Assembly (NCBI RefSeq): GCF_905120345.1
Contig: NZ_CAJHOA010000001.1
Location: 558,001-622,000, forward strand
DNA from: Denitrificimonas caeni
GTDB taxonomy: Bacteria; Pseudomonadota; Gammaproteobacteria; Pseudomonadales; Pseudomonadaceae
Length of the DNA: 64,000 bases
Reading direction: 5' to 3'
The position numbers and the translations under genes were made by a program. This document shows, in pieces, positions 21,497 to 35,455 of this stretch; position 1 is the first letter of the stretch, and every line of letters begins with the position of its first letter. The notes under the pieces were generated by a model. It did no database searches and had not been told where the DNA came from. It saw nothing but the letters and a program-made list of their open reading frames with translations.

Positions 21497-21982
21497 CTAT
21501 TGCGGCATGCGCAATTCAGTTTCAGACACTATGATGCCGTTATTATCAGCATAGACATACTCACCGGGACGGAATGTTACACCGCCAAAGGTCACCACAA
21601 CATTTAAGTCTCCAATATCACGCTTATCAGTTTTCATCGGGTGACTGGCCAACGCTTGGATACCTAAATCAGTTTGCAACAAAACATCAACATCACGTAC
21701 ACAACCATAAACAATAATACCAGCCCAGCCATTTTGCGCTGCCTTGTCAGCCAGCATATCGCCTAACAATGCGCGGCGCAGTGAACCACCACCATCAACA
21801 ACCATGACTTTACCGTGACCTGGCAGGCTTACTTGCGCTTTTACAACTGAGTTGTCTTCATGACATTTGACCGTGACAATTTCACCACCAAATGAATCAC
21901 GCCCACCAAAGTTGGCAAACATAGGCTCAACAACCTGTACATCTGGGTAAGCATCACATAGATCAGGGGTTACATATTGCAT
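21497..21982 (-). CDS. rraA: RraA family protein (RNase E inhibitor / aldolase-like fold)
   Basis: A 161-residue RraA-fold protein. The conserved core reads [20 protein letters not shown] and GCVRDVDVL; the family assembles as a ring and in E. coli RraA binds RNase E and lowers mRNA decay. Relatives in Pseudomonas can also act as 4-hydroxy-4-methyl-2-oxoglutarate aldolases, so the annotation as a regulator is by family. A strong AAAGGAAA ribosome site precedes the ATG. It starts the minus-strand rraA-cmaX-crfX-cmpX-sigX-oprF block, in the same order as P. aeruginosa. Confidence 0.92.
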   Translation of the reverse strand: MQYVTPDLCDAYPDVQVVEPMFANFGGRDSFGGEIVTVKCHEDNSVVKAQVSLPGHGKVMVVDGGGSLRRALLGDMLADKAAQNGWAGIIVYGCVRDVDVLLQTDLGIQALASHPMKTDKRDIGDLNVVVTFGGVTFRPGEYVYADNNGIIVSETELRMPQ

Positions 21983-22074
21983 GCTGGTTTCCTTTTACGA
22001 TTTGAAAATTTCATAAACAAGACTCAGTTTAACGTAAATCGTACGTCACGATAAGCCTACAGACTTTAAGCCGA

Positions 22075-22105
22075 CTCGCTCTGCAGTACACAGTAACAGA
22101 ACGAG
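22075..22105 (-). terminator. Imperfect hairpin after rpoS
   Basis: CTCG and TCTG (22075-22083) pair with CAGA and CGAG (22097-22105) across one mismatch. No U-tract follows on the minus strand, so it is a weak candidate for the rpoS terminator. The 140-base gap to rraA holds no run of GGA motifs and therefore no RsmZ-like RNA. Confidence 0.3.
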
Positions 22106-22122
22106 CCAAACCCTACGCTCTA

Positions 22123-23064
22123 TCAGTTAAACAACAGCTCACTGGATAAACCATTGTATTCAAGAATCTCGCGCAGCCTGGTTAAAGCATCGATCTGAAT
22201 TTGCCGTACACGTTCACGCGTTAAGCCCATTGCGCGTCCTATTTCCTGCAACGTTTGACAGTCGTAACCACGCATACCAAAACGTCGCAGCACAACCTCT
22301 TGATAACGTTTATTGAGCGTACACACCCACTGATCAAGGCTCGCAGCCAAATCTTCACGCTGCACAAAATCACTTGGGTCAGTATTATTTTCATCCTCCA
22401 ATAGATCCAACAAGCTTATCTCAGAATTATAAGCGCTAGCAGCATCAAGTGATAATGCATGCTCATTAAACTCGTGCATTTTCTGCACATAAGCCATCGA
22501 ACACTCTAAATGTTTAGCGATACCCTCTAAGCTCGGCGGCTGCCCTTTTTGCTGAGTCAATTGACGTTGCGCTCTTAAGTAGGTATTGAGTTCTTTAGAG
22601 ATATGCACAGGCAACCGAACCGTGCGCGAAGAATTCATAATACCGCGCTCAACAGTCTGCCGGATCCACCATGTGGCGTAGGTTGAAAAACGAAAGCCGC
22701 GCTCAGGATCAAACTTCTCCACGGCACGAATTAAACCTAAATTACCTTCTTCGATTAAATCGAGCAACGTGAGACCACGGTTCTGGTAACGTTTGGCAAT
22801 GCTAACAACTAAGCGCAAGTTGCATTCGATAATGCGATCACGAGCCGTTCTATCACCTTTTAAAGCACTGCGAGCATAAGTAACTTCTTGCTCAGCCGTG
22901 AGCAACGGTGACAGGCCGATAGCATCTAAATACATCTGCGTGGCATCTAGGCTCTTAGTGCGACCAGTTCTTGTTTTGTCATCTCGCGCTTGCACAGGTG
23001 TAGCATATTCACCGGATTGATCATTGGTCTGATCTAAATCCTGAACTAAATCCTTTAGTTTCAT
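22123..23064 (-). CDS. rpoS: RNA polymerase sigma factor RpoS (sigma-38)
   Basis: Stationary-phase and general stress sigma factor, 313 residues, a little shorter at the N-terminus than PAO1 RpoS. Region 1.2 starts [17 protein letters not shown]; regions 2.3-2.4 read [20 protein letters not shown]; region 4.2 reads [20 protein letters not shown]. The position directly after nlpD is diagnostic of rpoS over other sigma-70 proteins. The ATG at 23064 with AGGG 9 bases upstream is used; a TTG seven codons earlier is open. In pseudomonads the main rpoS promoter lies inside nlpD. The usual downstream neighbours (rsmZ, fdxA) are absent. Confidence 0.94.
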   Translation of the reverse strand: MKLKDLVQDLDQTNDQSGEYATPVQARDDKTRTGRTKSLDATQMYLDAIGLSPLLTAEQEVTYARSALKGDRTARDRIIECNLRLVVSIAKRYQNRGLTLLDLIEEGNLGLIRAVEKFDPERGFRFSTYATWWIRQTVERGIMNSSRTVRLPVHISKELNTYLRAQRQLTQQKGQPPSLEGIAKHLECSMAYVQKMHEFNEHALSLDAASAYNSEISLLDLLEDENNTDPSDFVQREDLAASLDQWVCTLNKRYQEVVLRRFGMRGYDCQTLQEIGRAMGLTRERVRQIQIDALTRLREILEYNGLSSELLFN

Positions 23065-23163
23065 TCCCTGTTTCCCTACTTCCAATCACAGAATACGCTA
23101 CAGCATCTATGCCGTTAGACACTGCTGTAGCCATGATTCTGCTGGCATTGTAGGACGTACAAG

Positions 23164-24000
23164 CTAACGCTTAGGTAAGTACTGCAACGGATCGACAGGT
23201 TTACCTTGGCGACGAATCTCAAAGTGGACCTTAACTTGGTCTGTTCCTGTCGAACCCATTTCTGCTATTTGCTGCCCTGCTTTAACTGCCTGTCCTTCAT
23301 TCACCAGCAGACGCCGATTATGTCCATAGGCACTGATAAAGGTGTCGTTATGTTTAATGATCACCAACTCACCATAGCCTCGTAGACCACTTCCGGCATA
23401 CACAACGCTACCATCAGACGTTGCCACAATAGATTGTCCGAGCTGACCAGCAATATCAATCCCCTTATTTAAGCTCGTATTTGAGGAAAACACGCTAACC
23501 AGCGTGCCATTGGTGGGCCACAGCCACTTCCCTTGCCCAGTGACTGCGACAATAGGTTGCGGCGCTTGTTTCGCAGTTGTGATCGGCGTCACTGGTTTAG
23601 CCGCTTGTACTGGTTGAGTTCGAGCCGTAGATACTGGTTTTCTAGCCACTGTGGCAGGTGCTTTGCTAGTAACGGGCGTTTGCGCGCCACCAGAAAAACG
23701 AATCACTTGCCCCGGTACAATCGTATAGGGAGCATTAATAGCGTTACGTGCAGCTAACTCTTTCCAATCCCAACCAAAACGAAAAGCAATGGAATACAGG
23801 GTGTCACCCCTTCTCACCACATGCTGACCACTGGTCACTGGATTATATTGTCGTTGCTGTCCCGCATGCCCGCGATCCACGACCGGAGCTTTACCTGAAG
23901 TGCCTGAGCAACCGAGCAGCACGCTGCTCAGCATAAACATAGACAGCCACTTTAGATGCGAAAATTGTCTTGCCGATAAGATAGATTGAACGGGCTTCAC
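23164..24000 (-). CDS. nlpD: Lipoprotein NlpD, LysM and degenerate LytM domains
   Basis: Outer membrane lipoprotein that activates N-acetylmuramyl-L-alanine amidases during cell separation. The lipobox is LLGC (C31) after a hydrophobic stretch; a LysM peptidoglycan-binding domain follows (HVVRRGDTLYSIAFRFG), then an A/P/V/T-rich linker and a C-terminal M23 domain. The first zinc motif is broken (NKGID in place of HxxxD), while YGHN and VKVHFEIR remain, which is typical of a non-catalytic activator. The start is a GTG with AGGAG 6 bases upstream. It precedes rpoS, whose promoter probably lies in this gene. Confidence 0.95.
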   Translation of the reverse strand: MKPVQSILSARQFSHLKWLSMFMLSSVLLGCSGTSGKAPVVDRGHAGQQRQYNPVTSGQHVVRRGDTLYSIAFRFGWDWKELAARNAINAPYTIVPGQVIRFSGGAQTPVTSKAPATVARKPVSTARTQPVQAAKPVTPITTAKQAPQPIVAVTGQGKWLWPTNGTLVSVFSSNTSLNKGIDIAGQLGQSIVATSDGSVVYAGSGLRGYGELVIIKHNDTFISAYGHNRRLLVNEGQAVKAGQQIAEMGSTGTDQVKVHFEIRRQGKPVDPLQYLPKR

Positions 24001-24040
24001 GCCTAACTCCTGAAGAACTTAACAGTGCACTGCAAGATAC

Positions 24041-24952
24041 TTATTTGCCTGCGTAACGCTCAAGGCCTATAACTAACACAATACCAAATAGCATCAGCAG
24101 CACTGCGGGAACAAGCTGCGCATTTGTTTGCAGCAGATCAGTGAACTGCCAAGGTGAGATATTTTCTTGAAGCAATGGCACTTCAGCACCATGACTATCG
24201 GTACGCCAACTTAGGGTTTCTTTCCACGGCCATACTTTGTTTAAAGAACCAAACATAATACCGGTTAATAGCGCTAAGGCTAGATCTCTAAAATTTTGCA
24301 GGGCTGCACGCAGCAGCCGTGCAAAGGCTAACAACCCAAACAAACATCCGCCAGCGAAAACAGCCAATATACTCAGATCCAATTGTTTGACAGCCATTAA
24401 AATCGTTGGATACAAACCCATCAGCACTAAAATAAAACTGCCAGAAATACCTGGCAAAATCATGGCACAAATAGCGATAGCACCCGCTGCAAATAGACTG
24501 AGAGGATCGTGCCCCCAGTTTACCGGTGCAGCCACAGTGATCCACCAAGCAAAAGCAGCACCGCTGAAAAAGGCGAGCCAGCGACTGAGCGACCAACGCT
24601 GAATATCGCGAGCAACCAGATAACACGAGACTAAAATCAAGCCAAAGAAAAACGACCACAATGCTATCGGTTGCGTATCTAACAACCAAGTAATCACCCG
24701 CGCCAAACTTAATACGCTAAGCAAAATACCAGAAAATAAAATCAACAAAAAATTAATATTAGCCAGCTGCCAAGCACGCTTAATCTGCCCTTGCAGCATC
24801 AGCCAAGCGGCTTCTGGAATACGCGCTAAGGAGCCCAGTAACTCATCATAAATCCCGGTAATAAAGGCAACCGTGCCACCGGATACGCCAGGCACAACAT
24901 CAGCTGCCCCCATCGCCATTCCTTTTACAAATAATAATGCTCTACTCTTCAC
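24041..24952 (-). CDS. DUF368 membrane protein (PopT-type undecaprenyl phosphate translocase family)
   Basis: A 303-residue polytopic inner membrane protein with about eight hydrophobic segments. The family hallmark is the N-terminal [20 protein letters not shown], echoed by an internal [19 protein letters not shown], an inverted-repeat type arrangement. DUF368 proteins have been identified as undecaprenyl-phosphate flippases that recycle the cell-wall carrier lipid; assignment of that activity here rests on family membership. The GTG start overlaps the pcm stop by 4 bases (24949-24952), so it is co-translated with pcm and precedes nlpD. Confidence 0.9.
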   Translation of the reverse strand: MKSRALLFVKGMAMGAADVVPGVSGGTVAFITGIYDELLGSLARIPEAAWLMLQGQIKRAWQLANINFLLILFSGILLSVLSLARVITWLLDTQPIALWSFFFGLILVSCYLVARDIQRWSLSRWLAFFSGAAFAWWITVAAPVNWGHDPLSLFAAGAIAICAMILPGISGSFILVLMGLYPTILMAVKQLDLSILAVFAGGCLFGLLAFARLLRAALQNFRDLALALLTGIMFGSLNKVWPWKETLSWRTDSHGAEVPLLQENISPWQFTDLLQTNAQLVPAVLLMLFGIVLVIGLERYAGK

Positions 24953-25587
24953 GCTAAAGTTCCACTTAATAAAGGTACAAAACGTACACCTTCCAAGGTT
25001 TTATAGACGAAACCGCCTTCTTCACGAACAATCAACATCAACTGTTGCTGGTCATCACTCTCGCCGACTGGGATCACCAAACGCCCACCTACCGCGAGCT
25101 GATCCAATAAAGCTTGTGGGACTTCTGTAGCACCGGCCGTGACAATAATGCCATTATACGGCGCCAAAGCATTCCAGCCGTCCCAACCATCGCCCCAGCG
25201 GTAAACGACATTACGTAAACTCAGCTCAGCCAACAGCTCTTTCGCGCGCTCTTGTAGGGCTTGAATACGCTCGACTGAAAAAACCCGTTCCACTAATTGT
25301 GCCAAAACAGCCGTTTGATAACCTGAACCGGTACCTATTTCCAAAACCTTGTCTAAGGGGCCATCGGCTAATAATAGCTCGGTCATACGCCCAACCATAT
25401 AAGGCTGGGAAATCGTTTGGTTATTACCAATCGGTAACGCGGTATCTTCATAGGCTCGATGCGCCAAAGCCTCATCAACAAATAAATGACGTGGCGTGCT
25501 GCAAATCACATCTAAGACCTGCGAATTTCTTAGCCCTTCATCATACAGGCGCTGAATCAGCCGCTCTCGAGTCCGCTGCGAGGTCAT
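24949..25587 (-). CDS. pcm: Protein-L-isoaspartate O-methyltransferase
   Basis: Repairs isoaspartyl residues in ageing proteins with SAM. The 212-residue protein has the SAM-binding [16 protein letters not shown] and the family's [17 protein letters not shown]. The ATG at 25587 is used because GAGGG precedes it by 6 bases and it gives the normal Pseudomonas length; the frame is open for 20 more codons into surE, which would be unusual. It lies between surE and the DUF368 gene, the standard stationary-phase survival module upstream of nlpD-rpoS. Confidence 0.95.
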   Translation of the reverse strand: MTSQRTRERLIQRLYDEGLRNSQVLDVICSTPRHLFVDEALAHRAYEDTALPIGNNQTISQPYMVGRMTELLLADGPLDKVLEIGTGSGYQTAVLAQLVERVFSVERIQALQERAKELLAELSLRNVVYRWGDGWDGWNALAPYNGIIVTAGATEVPQALLDQLAVGGRLVIPVGESDDQQQLMLIVREEGGFVYKTLEGVRFVPLLSGTLA

Positions 25588-25625
25588 ACCAATCCCTCTG
25601 CGTTGTAAGTCATTTTGTCGAGAAC

Positions 25626-26375
25626 TCACAATATATCCTCCAGCCACTGCTTAACATCCTGTAATTGCGGGTGAGATGTACGATCCAATTGCAACGGTGT
25701 AATCGACACATAACCCTGTGATACAGCATGAAAGTCGGTGCCTTCAGCGCCATCTTCGACATCACCTGCTGCAGCCAGCCAGTAATATTCCTTACCTCGC
25801 GGATTCACCGTACGCACCGGTGCAGCAGCGCGCGCGCGATGCCCTAAACGAGTCAGTTTAATGCCCTTAATCTGCTCCAGTGGCAAATCTGGCACATTGA
25901 CATTAAACACGGTGCGCGGAGCCAAAGACAACTCGCTATGTGCTTCAACCAAACGCCGTGCAAACCACGCCGCACTGGGTAAATTTTGTGGTTGGCGTGA
26001 TAATAATGAAAAGGCAAAAGACGGATGTTGTAAAAAACGTCCTTCTAGCGCAGCGGCAACCGTACCTGAATACAAAACATCATCACCAAGATTAGCACCT
26101 AGGTTAATGCCCGCAACCACCATATCGATGCTTTCAGGCAGTAATCCATGCAACCCCAGATGGACACAATCAGTCGGTGTCCCGTTTACACTTATATAAC
26201 CATTGCTTAAGGTCTGCGGATGCAAAGGACGGTCTAAGGTCAGCGAACTACTGGAACCACTGCAATCTTGCTCAGGAGCAATAATCGAGCAGCTAGCATA
26301 ATCACTTAGCGCGTGATGTAACGCTGCTAAACCTGGAGCATTCACACCATCATCATTGGCAATTAAAATTCGCAC
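25626..26375 (-). CDS. surE: 5'-nucleotidase SurE
   Basis: Metal-dependent nucleoside monophosphate phosphatase (5'/3'-nucleotidase) of 249 residues linked to stationary-phase survival. The metal site begins with NDDG (N7, D8, D9) and continues with [11 protein letters not shown] and [20 protein letters not shown]. The start overlaps the end of truD by 13 bases. Member of the ispF-truD-surE-pcm operon. Confidence 0.96.
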   Translation of the reverse strand: MRILIANDDGVNAPGLAALHHALSDYASCSIIAPEQDCSGSSSSLTLDRPLHPQTLSNGYISVNGTPTDCVHLGLHGLLPESIDMVVAGINLGANLGDDVLYSGTVAAALEGRFLQHPSFAFSLLSRQPQNLPSAAWFARRLVEAHSELSLAPRTVFNVNVPDLPLEQIKGIKLTRLGHRARAAAPVRTVNPRGKEYYWLAAAGDVEDGAEGTDFHAVSQGYVSITPLQLDRTSHPQLQDVKQWLEDIL

Positions 26376-27421
26376 GCCTGTACCGCCTCAGTCACCGACA
26401 AAAGATCAACCAACTCACGCAACACCACTGTCGCAAAACACCCAGGGGGTAAAATAAACTGCACTTGCAAACACTCTGCAGTAGGAAAGGTCCACGTCAA
26501 ATCACGCACAGGCAAACGCAAAATACGGCGTTCTTGCTCTAAGTTAGCGCGTGCCAACCAACTACATAGCTCTGGCCAAACGGCCACTACATCCAGCTCC
26601 TGCTGCAGAGTTTGCGCCTGACTGACCAGTTCACCATCGCCCCATAAAGGTCCAGTGGGATGCACATCCAATTGTGCTAAGCGCGGGTCATGACACTCTT
26701 CAGCACCGGCTAGAAAAAAACTACGACTGCCGCTAAAGGCTAAAACATCACCGACTTGGGCAACATTCCATGTCTTATTGTTAACCCGCTGCGCCAGCAC
26801 ACGATTAAAAATCGCACTGCGGCCTGTGGATAATAAACGTGAGCGTAAATTGCGCTGCACTGGCAACTCTTGACGCTGCGCATACTCAAGTGCACCAAGT
26901 AAGTTATTACCATTTTCACCAAAACGCTGTAAGCCAAAATAATTGGGTACGCCCTGCGCCGCAATACTTTGCAAGCGCTCCTCCAGAGCGACTCGATCAG
27001 CTTTAAGATCGGTTAAACGAATGGTAAAACCATTGGCTGAATGCGCACCACGTTGCAACTTACGACTATGGCGCTGAATATCTAAAATACGTAAATCTTC
27101 ACCTTCAGCAGCACTGAACTGAGGATCACTTTTACCCGGCAAATGGATACTGAACCACTGCCGAGTTAAGGCTTGACGATCTTTTAAGCCCGCGTAACTG
27201 ATTTGCCGCAGCGACACTCCAGCAGCTTTAGCTAAACGCCGCGCTGCTTCTTCTGTGTTTAACAGGCGCTTTTCCACCCATAACCACAGGTGCTCGCCGC
27301 TACCGGACAATGGAATATCTAAGACTTCATCCACCTGAAAGTCTTCCGCACAGGCTTTCAGCTGTGCTGTTCCGCAGGACTCACCCCAGGCTAAAGGGCC
27401 CAGCAACTCTAAACTATTCAT
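26363..27421 (-). CDS. truD: tRNA pseudouridine(13) synthase TruD
   Basis: Makes pseudouridine 13 in tRNA-Glu and relatives. The 352-residue length fits. The catalytic aspartate is D81 in [16 protein letters not shown], and [12 protein letters not shown] is the second family signature. The start overlaps ispF by 4 bases (27418-27421) and the end overlaps surE. Confidence 0.96.
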   Translation of the reverse strand: MNSLELLGPLAWGESCGTAQLKACAEDFQVDEVLDIPLSGSGEHLWLWVEKRLLNTEEAARRLAKAAGVSLRQISYAGLKDRQALTRQWFSIHLPGKSDPQFSAAEGEDLRILDIQRHSRKLQRGAHSANGFTIRLTDLKADRVALEERLQSIAAQGVPNYFGLQRFGENGNNLLGALEYAQRQELPVQRNLRSRLLSTGRSAIFNRVLAQRVNNKTWNVAQVGDVLAFSGSRSFFLAGAEECHDPRLAQLDVHPTGPLWGDGELVSQAQTLQQELDVVAVWPELCSWLARANLEQERRILRLPVRDLTWTFPTAECLQVQFILPPGCFATVVLRELVDLLSVTEAVQACEF

Positions 27422-27891
27422 GCTTTCACCAGTATCACAACAGCATGTGCGGCAATGCCTTCTTCACGACCCACAAAACCTAAACTCTCGGTCGTGGTGG
27501 CTTTGACATTAACTTGATCCAAAGCAATCTTCAGATCAGCAGCAATATTCTCGCGCATCAACGCAATATGCGGTGCCATTTTTGGCGCTTGCGCTAAAAT
27601 AGTGCTATCAACATTACCGATCAACCAACCCCTCTGCTCAAGCAGACTGACAACATTGCGCAGTAATTGACGGCTGTCAGCACCTTTATAAATAGGATCA
27701 GTATCAGGGAAATGCTGGCCAATATCGCCTAATGCAGCAGCACCGAGTAAAGCATCAGTCAGCGCATGTAATAAGACATCGCCATCTGAGTGCGCCACAA
27801 AACTTTTCTCGTGAGCAATTTGTACACCGCCCAGAGTAATAAAATTACCGGGCTGAAAGCGGTGTACATCATAGCCATGACCTATACGCAT
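27418..27891 (-). CDS. ispF: 2-C-methyl-D-erythritol 2,4-cyclodiphosphate synthase
   Basis: Methylerythritol phosphate pathway enzyme (CDP-ME2P to MEcPP). 157 residues; metal-binding GYDVHRF near the N-terminus, [18 protein letters not shown], and the C-terminal [17 protein letters not shown]. It heads the truD-surE-pcm group on the minus strand; ispD lies 2.5 kb away in the same block, separated here by the formaldehyde genes. Confidence 0.97.
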   Translation of the reverse strand: MRIGHGYDVHRFQPGNFITLGGVQIAHEKSFVAHSDGDVLLHALTDALLGAAALGDIGQHFPDTDPIYKGADSRQLLRNVVSLLEQRGWLIGNVDSTILAQAPKMAPHIALMRENIAADLKIALDQVNVKATTTESLGFVGREEGIAAHAVVILVKA

Positions 27892-27968
27892 GCTGTTACC
27901 TGACTGTTAAAAACACGCGCATTCTACACCGTTTTAGTCACACCCACCTGAACAGCCTGAAAATCTCA

Positions 27969-28823
27969 TCAAACTTGTGATGCTGTCAGTGCTTGCGCAT
28001 GGAAACGTAAGTGCTCGTCAATAAAGCTGGCGATAAAAAAATAGCTGTGGTCATAGCCCGGTTGCAGCCGTAGAGTCATTGGATACCCAGCCTGCTCAGC
28101 CGCATCTTGCAAAGCAGAAGGCTTGAGTTGCTCAACTAAAAAGCTATCCGCATCACCTTGATCAACCAGCATTGGCAAATGCTCTGTGGCCTTAGCCAAT
28201 AAAGCACAGGTATCCCACTCAAGCCAATCATTACGTTGCGCACCTATGTAATTAGAAAAAGCTTTTTCGCCCCACGGGCACTGAGTTGGCTGGCAAATTG
28301 GAGCAAAGGCTGAGACCGACTGGTAACGTTGCGGCTCACGCAAGGCTGCAATCAACGCACCATGTCCACCCATCGAGTGACCACTGATACTGCGTCTATC
28401 AGAGACAGGCAAATGCTTCTCGATTAAGGCTGGCAACTCATCTACCACATAATCATACATATGGTAATGTTCAGCCCAAGGTGCTTGCGTGGCATTGATA
28501 TAAAAACCAGCCCCCAAACCAAAGTCCCATGCACCTTCTGCATCATCAGGCACACCTTCGCCGCGCGGACTGGTATCGGGAGCAACGATAATCAAACCAA
28601 GCTCAGCCGCTACCTTCAGTGCACCAGCTTTTTGCATAAAGTTTTCATCGGTACAGGTTAAACCCGACAACCAATACAGCACCGGTAATGGCTGACCTAA
28701 TTCAACTTGTGGTGGTAGATATACGGCAAATTGCATTGTGCAATTGAGCACGCTGGACTCGTGCTGATAGCGCACATGCTGTCCACCAAAAACCTTTTGT
28801 GATGATAATTGTTGTAACGACAT
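27969..28823 (-). CDS. fghA: S-formylglutathione hydrolase
   Basis: Serine esterase that hydrolyses S-formylglutathione to formate and glutathione, the second step of glutathione-dependent formaldehyde detoxification. 284 residues; nucleophile S150 in [23 protein letters not shown] near residue 83, and the histidine in GYDHSYFFI near the C-terminus. The ATG at 28823 has GGAG 6 bases upstream; an ATG six codons earlier is less well placed. It follows the dehydrogenase gene by 67 bases as an operon (estD/fghA in Pseudomonas). Confidence 0.95.
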   Translation of the reverse strand: MSLQQLSSQKVFGGQHVRYQHESSVLNCTMQFAVYLPPQVELGQPLPVLYWLSGLTCTDENFMQKAGALKVAAELGLIIVAPDTSPRGEGVPDDAEGAWDFGLGAGFYINATQAPWAEHYHMYDYVVDELPALIEKHLPVSDRRSISGHSMGGHGALIAALREPQRYQSVSAFAPICQPTQCPWGEKAFSNYIGAQRNDWLEWDTCALLAKATEHLPMLVDQGDADSFLVEQLKPSALQDAAEQAGYPMTLRLQPGYDHSYFFIASFIDEHLRFHAQALTASQV

Positions 28824-28890
28824 TATTAACTCCAAAGACATTCATAAACACAAAGCAACGAATACTTGTATTAACCTGTATGACTGATAA

Positions 28891-30036
<1,146 letters not shown>

Positions 30037-30157
30037 CTAGAGCATAGCAGAAGCAACTATCCGGTGGTCCAGCACAAAGCACTATATATTTCAGAAAGTA
30101 TTAGCAAATCAGTGTAGTCTGGTCAATACCTCCATTGCGCGAAAGCCGAGCATCACT

Positions 30158-30334
30158 ATGTCAAACACACGTGTGAAAGGTTCTAATCAAAGGCGCACTG
30201 TGCCCACGGCACAACAAAGCAGCGAATCATTGCAACTGCAAATCGCTTCTTTTTTAGACTTAGGCGGCGTTATCGAAGAAATACCACGGGGCGTCAGCGG
30301 TCAGATTTTTATTCCGCAAACAAAAAAAACCTAA
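30158..30334 (+). CDS. Small conserved-looking protein of 58 residues, unknown function
   Basis: An ATG-to-TAA frame of 58 codons between divergent adhC and convergent ispD, on the strand opposite to its neighbours. The N-terminal third is basic and polar (MSNTRVKGSNQRRTVPTA); the rest forms a plausible folded unit with IASFLDLGGVIEEIPRGVSG, and the tail is lysine-rich (PQTKKT). The GG-x-I-x-x-I-P-x-G-x-SG pattern looks like a conserved short motif, not random sequence. The ribosome site is weak (GAG about 7 bases upstream). No function can be assigned. Confidence 0.6.
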   Translation: MSNTRVKGSNQRRTVPTAQQSSESLQLQIASFLDLGGVIEEIPRGVSGQIFIPQTKKT

Positions 30335-30358
30335 CTATCACAGCCTTAAAGCTGTCAC

Positions 30359-31063
30359 TTATAGCGGATCAGATGGTAGTAGCGCCTGCAGAAGCTGCAA
30401 ATCTTCTGGGCGGGTAATTTTGACATTACTGGCGCGACCTTCAATAATTCGCGGCGACAATCCAGCCCACTCCATTGCTGAAGACTCATCCGTTACCGCA
30501 ACCCCTGACTGCAGCGCATCAGCTAAAGCGCGTTGCAACAATCCCAAGCGGAACATTTGCGGGGTTAACGCATGCCAAATAACACTGCGATCTACGGTTT
30601 TAAAAACACGACCATCAGCATCCACCTGCTTTAAAGTGTCTCGTGCAGGCACCGCCAATAAACCACCAACAGGATCATCAGCCAAACAGGTCAATAAGCG
30701 ATCAAGATCATCGCGCTCAAGCAAGGGGCGTGCGGCATCGTGTACTAAAACCCAATCATCAGCCTTCGCTCCATTCTCGTGCAAGACCAATAAAGCATTG
30801 AGCACTGAATCAGCGCGCTGATCGCCACCCAGCACCGTCTGAATGAGCGGATGCTTAGCCACTTTCAAGGTCGGCCACCAACTGTCATGCTCAGCCAGAG
30901 CCACTACAATACCGCGCACACTGGCATGCTCTAAAAAACAGGCTAAGGTCAACTCAAGAATAGTTGTGCCCGAGACAGTCAAATACTGTTTTGGGCATTG
31001 CGCTTGCATACGACTGCCGATACCTGCTGCAGGAACCACCAACCAAAATAAAGGTGTCGTCAT
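30359..31063 (-). CDS. ispD: 2-C-methyl-D-erythritol 4-phosphate cytidylyltransferase
   Basis: Third step of the MEP isoprenoid pathway (MEP plus CTP to CDP-ME). 234 residues; nucleotide-binding VVPAAGIGSRMQAQCPKQY at the N-terminus, VHDAARPLLERDDL in the middle and TDESSAMEW with NVKITRPEDL near the end. Overlaps the ftsB stop by 4 bases (31060-31063), so it is translated with ftsB. Confidence 0.96.
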   Translation of the reverse strand: MTTPLFWLVVPAAGIGSRMQAQCPKQYLTVSGTTILELTLACFLEHASVRGIVVALAEHDSWWPTLKVAKHPLIQTVLGGDQRADSVLNALLVLHENGAKADDWVLVHDAARPLLERDDLDRLLTCLADDPVGGLLAVPARDTLKQVDADGRVFKTVDRSVIWHALTPQMFRLGLLQRALADALQSGVAVTDESSAMEWAGLSPRIIEGRASNVKITRPEDLQLLQALLPSDPL

Positions 31064-31344
31064 TCGGCTAACAAGAAAAGAGTTTCCCCTTCCTTGACCA
31101 TACCCAGCTCATAACGAGCACGCTCCTCAACAGTTTCCATACCTTTCTTGAGCTCCATCACTTCAGCATCCATCGCGCGATTACGCTCAACTAGCCGCTC
31201 ATTCTCAGCTTTTTGTTCAGCAATTTGCTGCTTTAATTGTACGCCTTGGGCAATACCACCATCACCCACCCAGAGACGGTACTGCAGCCCTGCAAGCACA
31301 ACGAGCAGTACAATCAACAACCAGTAGGGTTCTTTTTTCATCAT
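31060..31344 (-). CDS. ftsB: Cell division protein FtsB
   Basis: Small bitopic divisome protein that bridges FtsQ and FtsL. 94 residues; one transmembrane helix (YWLLIVLLVVLAGLQYRLWV) and a coiled coil (LKQQIAEQKAENERLVERNR) then a short conserved tail with ERARYELGMVKEGE. Two adjacent ATG codons can start it. It lies downstream of eno, from which it is separated by an intrinsic terminator. Confidence 0.95.
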   Translation of the reverse strand: MMKKEPYWLLIVLLVVLAGLQYRLWVGDGGIAQGVQLKQQIAEQKAENERLVERNRAMDAEVMELKKGMETVEERARYELGMVKEGETLFLLAE

Positions 31345-31352
31345 GGTATTCC

Positions 31353-31383
31353 ATAGAAAAGGGCAGCTGTAATGGCTGCCCTT
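31353..31383 (-). terminator. Intrinsic terminator/attenuator between eno and ftsB
   Basis: Perfect 9-bp stem AAGGGCAGC (31359-31367) with GCTGCCCTT (31375-31383); the minus strand then reads TTTTCTATGG. It ends the eno transcript just before ftsB, whose start is 9 bases past it, so ftsB-ispD depends on read-through or on a promoter within this short gap. Confidence 0.75.
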
Positions 31384-31431
31384 ATAACATCACAGCTATC
31401 TGTGACACGCATAACTTACGTAGGTTGCAAC

Positions 31432-32745
<1,314 letters not shown>

Positions 32746-32775
32746 TCAGTCAATGCCTAAAGTAAAGCAATCACC

Positions 32776-35270
<2,495 letters not shown>

Positions 35271-35340
35271 TTAAGCGGCAAGCCGCCGAAGATAAGCATT
35301 GAAAGCTATGCTTGAAAATATGTAATCAAAAATCAAGCGC

Positions 35341-35364
35341 TGCAGGAGCAATTAAGCACCTGCA
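35341..35364 (-). terminator. Weak hairpin in the tilS-pyrG gap
   Basis: Arms TGCAGG (35341-35346) and CCTGCA (35359-35364) with an inner GC pair; on the minus strand a TTTTTG follows after about nine further bases. It could end the tilS transcript, but the U-tract is too distant to be sure. The remaining 206-base gap presumably carries the pyrG promoter; none was recognised with confidence. Confidence 0.3.
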
Positions 35365-35455
35365 CTAATCAACTAATAGACGGGAGAATAGTCTACGCGA
35401 AAGCTGTTTATGACTCAAACCAAGAAACCACTAAAAGGCATTTTTATCCTCTCAA

